This document shows positions 5,255-8,081 of a stretch of 8,081 bases of DNA, piece after piece. The DNA is taken from positions 1 through 8,081 of the forward strand of contig CAJOIG010000069.1 of NCBI GenBank assembly GCA_905234575.1. Direction: 5' to 3'. A program made the translations under genes and the position numbers. The stretch is from an uncultured Oscillospiraceae bacterium. GTDB lineage: Bacteria; Bacillota; Clostridia; Oscillospirales; Oscillospiraceae. The stretch's first letter is position 1. Every line of letters begins with the position of its first letter. The notes beneath the pieces were generated by a model, which was not told the origin of the DNA, ran no database searches, and saw nothing but the letters and a program-made list of their open reading frames with translations.

Positions 5255-6082
5255 TTATAGAAACGGGTTCCAGAATCGCCCGCCGTTATGGACGTTCAGA
5301 AGGATGGCGGCGAGGAGCAGCAGGGCGCAGCCCGCCATGGCGAGGACGTCCCCCGCCCGGAAGGGGCGGCCCATGTACCAGGTCCGCTTCTTGCTCTTGC
5401 CGAAGCCCCGCAGCTCCATGGCGTTCGAGATGACCTCGATGCGGTCCATGCTCGAGAGGATGAGCGGGATGAGGATGGCGGCGGCGCTGCGAAGGCGCTT
5501 TACGAGGGTCTGCTTCTTGCTCAGCTCGATGCCCCGGGCCTGCTGGGCCTGGGAGATCTCGCGGTACTCCCGCTGGATGTCGGGGATGTACCGCAGGGCC
5601 AGCGCCACGGAATAGGCCACGGAGCAGGGCACGCCGATGCGGTTGAGCGACGCCGCGAACTCCGAGGGGTTCGTCGTGCAGACGAACAGCAGCACGATGG
5701 GGATGGAGGCGAGGTACTTCAGCACCAGGTTTAGGTGGTAGAACAGCTGCTCCTTCGTGACGGCGTACCGCCCGCCGAGGGAGAACAGGACTTGGCTCGT
5801 CCCGTAGAGGCTCACCCCGTGCTGGGGCGCGAAGAGGAACACGAGGACGTTGTTGAGCACCATGAACACCGCCGTGAAGCCCAGCAGGAAGGACACGTCC
5901 CGCAGGCGGATGCGCGAGAGGGCGAAGAGCGCGAAGCTCAGCACCGGCAGGAGGATCAGGAGCCGCGTGTCGTAGGTGCTCATGGCGGCGAAGCTCCACA
6001 GCAGCAGGCACACGAGCTTTGTGGCCCCGGTCAGCCGGTGGATGGGCGAGGGGCGGTCGATGTAGTTGAAGAGGTTCGTCAT
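5255..6082 (-). CDS. ecfT: ECF transporter transmembrane coupling protein EcfT
   Basis: The 275-aa membrane protein is the T-component of an energy-coupling-factor importer. It links the ATPases to a substrate-binding S-component. Hydrophobic segments lie at about 22-36, 40-57, 64-86, 118-136, 155-165, 198-212 and 245-263. Two Arg-Gly motifs, QARGI (181-185) and ELRGFG (223-228), sit in the cytoplasmic coupling-helix region and are the hallmark of EcfT, contacting grooves on the ATPases. The ATG at 6082 is preferred because it overlaps the ATPase stop codon in an ATGA junction and has GGGAGG (6090-6095) seven bases upstream. An upstream start at 6493 would add a low-complexity Arg/Gly/Pro stretch that is only the ATPase gene read out of frame. 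Expression is probably translationally coupled to the ATPase. Confidence 0.93.
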   Translation of the reverse strand: MTNLFNYIDRPSPIHRLTGATKLVCLLLWSFAAMSTYDTRLLILLPVLSFALFALSRIRLRDVSFLLGFTAVFMVLNNVLVFLFAPQHGVSLYGTSQVLFSLGGRYAVTKEQLFYHLNLVLKYLASIPIVLLFVCTTNPSEFAASLNRIGVPCSVAYSVALALRYIPDIQREYREISQAQQARGIELSKKQTLVKRLRSAAAILIPLILSSMDRIEVISNAMELRGFGKSKKRTWYMGRPFRAGDVLAMAGCALLLLAAILLNVHNGGRFWNPFL

Positions 6083-7788
6083 GTCCGCGCCTCCCGTTCG
6101 TGGTCGATGAAGCGCTGGACGAAGGCCTGCGGGTCCGGGATGCCGCACTGCAGGGCGAGGTCGTAGAGGCTGGTCTCCTTGAGGCTCGCCCGGGCGACGA
6201 TGTCCGGGTCCGTCAGCACCGCCGCGGGGGCGGCGTCCGCGAGGACGCGTCCCTCCGAGAACACCACCGCGCGCTCGGCGTATTCCAGCATGAGGTGCAT
6301 GTCGTGGGTGATCATCACCACGGTGATCCCCCGGGCGTTCAGCGTCCGCAGGAATTCCATGATGTCCGTGTAGTGCCGCCAGTCCTGGCCCGCGGTGGGC
6401 TCGTCCAGCAGCAGGATCTCCGGCTCCAGCACCAGGATGGAGGCGATGGTCACGCGCTTTTTCTGGCCGAAGCTCAGCGCCGAAACGGGCCACTTCCGGA
6501 ACGGCGCGAGCCCGCAGATTTTCAGGGTCTCCCGCACCCGGCGGTCCACCTCCGGCTCGGGCACGCCCCGGGTCCTCAGGCCGAGGGCCACCTCGTCGAA
6601 GATGCCCGTCTGGGAGATCATCTGGTTCGGGTTCTGCATGACATAGCCGACGTGGTCGGCCCGCTCCTTGATGGAGAGGCTGTCCCAGTCCGGCAGGCCG
6701 GCGAAGGAGACGGTCCCCTCCTGCGGGGTCTCGAAGCCGCAGATGACCTTGGAAAACGTGGATTTCCCCGCGCCGTTCGTGCCGACGACGGCGAGGGATT
6801 CTCCCCGGGCCACCGTCACCGACACGCCGGAGAGCGCCTCCCGGCCGTTCGCGTAGGAAAAGCGGAGGTTTTTTGCCTCCAAAAGCGGCGGGCGTTCGGG
6901 TGCCGGCTCCGGCGGCGGCGCGGCGTCGAACCAGGCGCGGACCCGGGCCCGGTCCTCCTCCGTCAGACGGAGGGTGCGGATGCTGCCCGGGGCCATGGCC
7001 GGGGTGACGGTCACGCCCGCGTATTTGAGAGCCGTGACGTACAGCGGCTCCCGGATGCCGTTCTCCGCGAGAAGGGGGCGGCTCAGGAGCTCGTCCGGCG
7101 GCAGGTCCGCGAGGACGGTCCCCTCCCGCATGAGGACGACGCGGTCCACGCTCCGGTGCAGCACGTCTTCCAGGCGGTGCTCGATGAGCACGACGGCGGC
7201 GCCCGTCCGGCGCTGGATGTCGTCGATGAGCTCGATGGCGGCCCTGCCGGTGGCGGGGTCGAGGTTGGCAAGAGGCTCGTCGAAAAGCAGGAGGTCCACG
7301 TCGTCCACGAGGACGCCCGCGAGGGCGACCCGCTGCTTCTGCCCGCCGGAGAGCTCGTTCGGGGCGTGGCCGAGGTGGCTTCCGATCTGCACGAGGTCCG
7401 CGGCTTTCGCCACGCGGTCGTGGAGATCGGGCTCGCCCACGGCGTCGTTTTCGAGGGCGAAGGCGATGTCCTCCGCCACGGTGAGGCCGATGAACTGCCC
7501 GTCCGAATCCTGGAGCACGGTGCCGACGGTGCGGGACAGCTCGTGGAGGCTCAGGTCCCGGGTCTCCCGGCCGTTTACCCGGACGGAGCCCGTCATCGTC
7601 CCCCGGAAGGCGAAGGGGATGAGGCCGTTGATGCAGTGGGCCAGGGTGGACTTTCCGCAGCCGGAGGGCCCCGCGATGAGGACCTTCTCCCCCCGGCGAA
7701 TGGTCAGGTCGATGCCGCGCAGCGTGGGCTGGGCCTGGGCGTTGTACTGGAAGCTGAAATCGCGGAATTCCAGCAGGGGTTCGTCCAT
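6079..7788 (-). CDS. Tandem-cassette ECF transporter ATPase (EcfA1-EcfA2 fusion)
   Basis: This 569-aa protein joins two ABC ATPase domains in one chain, giving both motor subunits of an ECF importer. Cassette 1 has Walker A GPSGCGKST (40-48), signature LSGGQKQR (146-153), Walker B LLLFDEP (166-172) and switch H204. Cassette 2, after a Pro/Glu-rich linker at about 288-302, has GTNGAGKST (336-344), Q-loop Q385, LSFGQKKR (438-445), ILLLDEP (458-464) and H495. All catalytic residues are present in both, though the second signature has Phe in place of the first Gly. The protein would sit on the inner membrane face with EcfT and the S-component. AAGGAG (7795-7800) lies six bases before the ATG. The fused form resembles YkoD-type ATPases rather than the separate EcfA1 and EcfA2 of shared-module systems, so this is probably a dedicated transporter with its own S-component. 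Confidence 0.95.
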   Translation of the reverse strand: MDEPLLEFRDFSFQYNAQAQPTLRGIDLTIRRGEKVLIAGPSGCGKSTLAHCINGLIPFAFRGTMTGSVRVNGRETRDLSLHELSRTVGTVLQDSDGQFIGLTVAEDIAFALENDAVGEPDLHDRVAKAADLVQIGSHLGHAPNELSGGQKQRVALAGVLVDDVDLLLFDEPLANLDPATGRAAIELIDDIQRRTGAAVVLIEHRLEDVLHRSVDRVVLMREGTVLADLPPDELLSRPLLAENGIREPLYVTALKYAGVTVTPAMAPGSIRTLRLTEEDRARVRAWFDAAPPPEPAPERPPLLEAKNLRFSYANGREALSGVSVTVARGESLAVVGTNGAGKSTFSKVICGFETPQEGTVSFAGLPDWDSLSIKERADHVGYVMQNPNQMISQTGIFDEVALGLRTRGVPEPEVDRRVRETLKICGLAPFRKWPVSALSFGQKKRVTIASILVLEPEILLLDEPTAGQDWRHYTDIMEFLRTLNARGITVVMITHDMHLMLEYAERAVVFSEGRVLADAAPAAVLTDPDIVARASLKETSLYDLALQCGIPDPQAFVQRFIDHEREART

Positions 7789-7804
7789 GGGCGTCTCCTT
7801 AGAT

Positions 7805-7832
7805 AAAACGGCGGGAGGATGCTCCCGCCGTT
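7805..7832 (-). terminator. Strong hairpin with short T-tract between S-component and ATPase genes (attenuator or partial terminator)
   Basis: On the minus strand an 11-bp perfect stem, AACGGCGGGAG with CTCCCGCCGTT (7832-7822 with 7817-7807) and a CATC loop, runs into TTTT (7808-7805), two of which belong to the stem. The T-tract is short and is followed directly by the ATPase ribosome site, so partial termination or protection of the upstream mRNA end is more likely than a full stop. It could raise the S-component level over the ATPase and EcfT. Confidence 0.68.
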
Positions 7833-7848
7833 GTGGTGTTGTGTGGGG

Positions 7849-8081
7849 TCAGTCGTCCTTTTCCTCCTCGAGGCTGCCCTGCTTGGGCCGGGCCGCGGCG
7901 TAGGCCACGCACAGCAGCGTGCCGACGATGGCGGTGGTGACGATGTTCGAGATGCCGCCCACGAGCCCCTGCAGGAAGACCTTGTTCGCGGGCTCGGCGT
8001 ACATGACGATGTCGAGGACGGGCGCGATGACGCCCCAGGCGACGATGTGGCCGATGACCTGGAAGAGGTTGAAGGTCAGGA
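7849..8081 (-). CDS. UPF0397-type ECF transporter S-component, C-terminal part (partial)
   Basis: Only the last 76 codons are in the window; the start lies beyond position 8081. The fragment has two hydrophobic stretches and the sequence APVLDIVMYAEPANKVFLQG, followed by GGISNIV and a TAIVGTLL membrane helix, ending in the charged tail KQGSLEEEKDD. This matches the C-terminus of UPF0397 membrane proteins, which bind the substrate in ECF importers and are often labelled riboflavin transporters in databases. Its position 60 nt before a dedicated tandem ATPase and EcfT supports this role. The vitamin or cofactor carried cannot be told from this fragment. Recognition is from memory of the family's conserved EPANKVF motif, and no alignment was run. 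Confidence 0.82.
   Translation of the reverse strand, partial: LTFNLFQVIGHIVAWGVIAPVLDIVMYAEPANKVFLQGLVGGISNIVTTAIVGTLLCVAYAAARPKQGSLEEEKDD

Noticed and set aside
6083..6493. N-terminal extension of EcfT starting at 6493
   Set aside because: The extra 137 residues are out-of-frame ATPase sequence rich in Arg, Gly and Pro. The ATGA junction and ribosome site support the start at 6082.
2660..7903. Several plus-strand frames of 300-570 codons across the transporter, peptidase and metallo-hydrolase genes
   Set aside because: Same composition bias, no recognisable motifs, and each mirrors a minus-strand gene with intact catalytic motifs.
1..8081. CRISPR arrays, tRNA or rRNA genes, insertion sequences, attachment sites
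   Set aside because: No regularly spaced repeats, cloverleaf sequences, transposase motifs or long inverted repeats were seen on reading both strands.

Overview
The window looks like a chromosomal segment of a high-GC Gram-positive Clostridia-type bacterium, perhaps Oscillospirales. That placement is inferred from GC-rich codon use, strong AGGAGG-type ribosome binding sites, an ECF-type vitamin transporter, peptidase T, and a sigma factor/anti-sigma pair of the type common in that group. No marker gene fixes the taxon. All large genes lie on the minus strand. The long plus-strand frames opposite them are GC-driven shadows.

Right part (minus strand, 8081 to 2393): a tight operon reads, in transcription order, the C-terminal end of a UPF0397-type ECF S-component, a tandem-ATPase ECF energizing subunit (569 aa), the transmembrane coupling protein EcfT (275 aa, true start at 6082), peptidase T (406 aa), and a beta-CASP metallo-beta-lactamase RNase-like protein (538 aa). 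Spacings from the ATPase onward are a 4-nt overlap, 11 nt and 13 nt. The exception is a 60-nt gap after the S-component, which carries a strong intrinsic-terminator-like hairpin and so may set the ratio of S-component to the rest of the transporter.

Middle (1956-2392): this gap without large genes is densely packed. On the plus strand a 27-aa hydrophobic peptide with a lysine tail, resembling the putative holin-like toxins of type I toxin-antitoxin systems, has its own sigma-A promoter, a structured leader that can hide its Shine-Dalgarno sequence, and an intrinsic terminator. On the minus strand a near-consensus sigma-A promoter (TTGACT-17-TATACT) drives a predicted antisense RNA of about 89 nt. 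This RNA covers the 3' end of the toxin mRNA and ends at a terminator whose U-tract is the complement of the toxin's lysine codons. Together these elements make a complete, unlisted-looking type I toxin-antitoxin locus, the most interesting item in the window.

Left part (minus strand, 1955 to 1): an ECF-family RNA polymerase sigma factor preceded by a SigW-like promoter (TGAAAC-17-CGTATT), suggesting autoregulation. It overlaps a large single-pass membrane protein that is probably its anti-sigma/sensor partner and runs off the window edge. The toxin promoter and the sigma promoter are back to back, about 20 bp apart.
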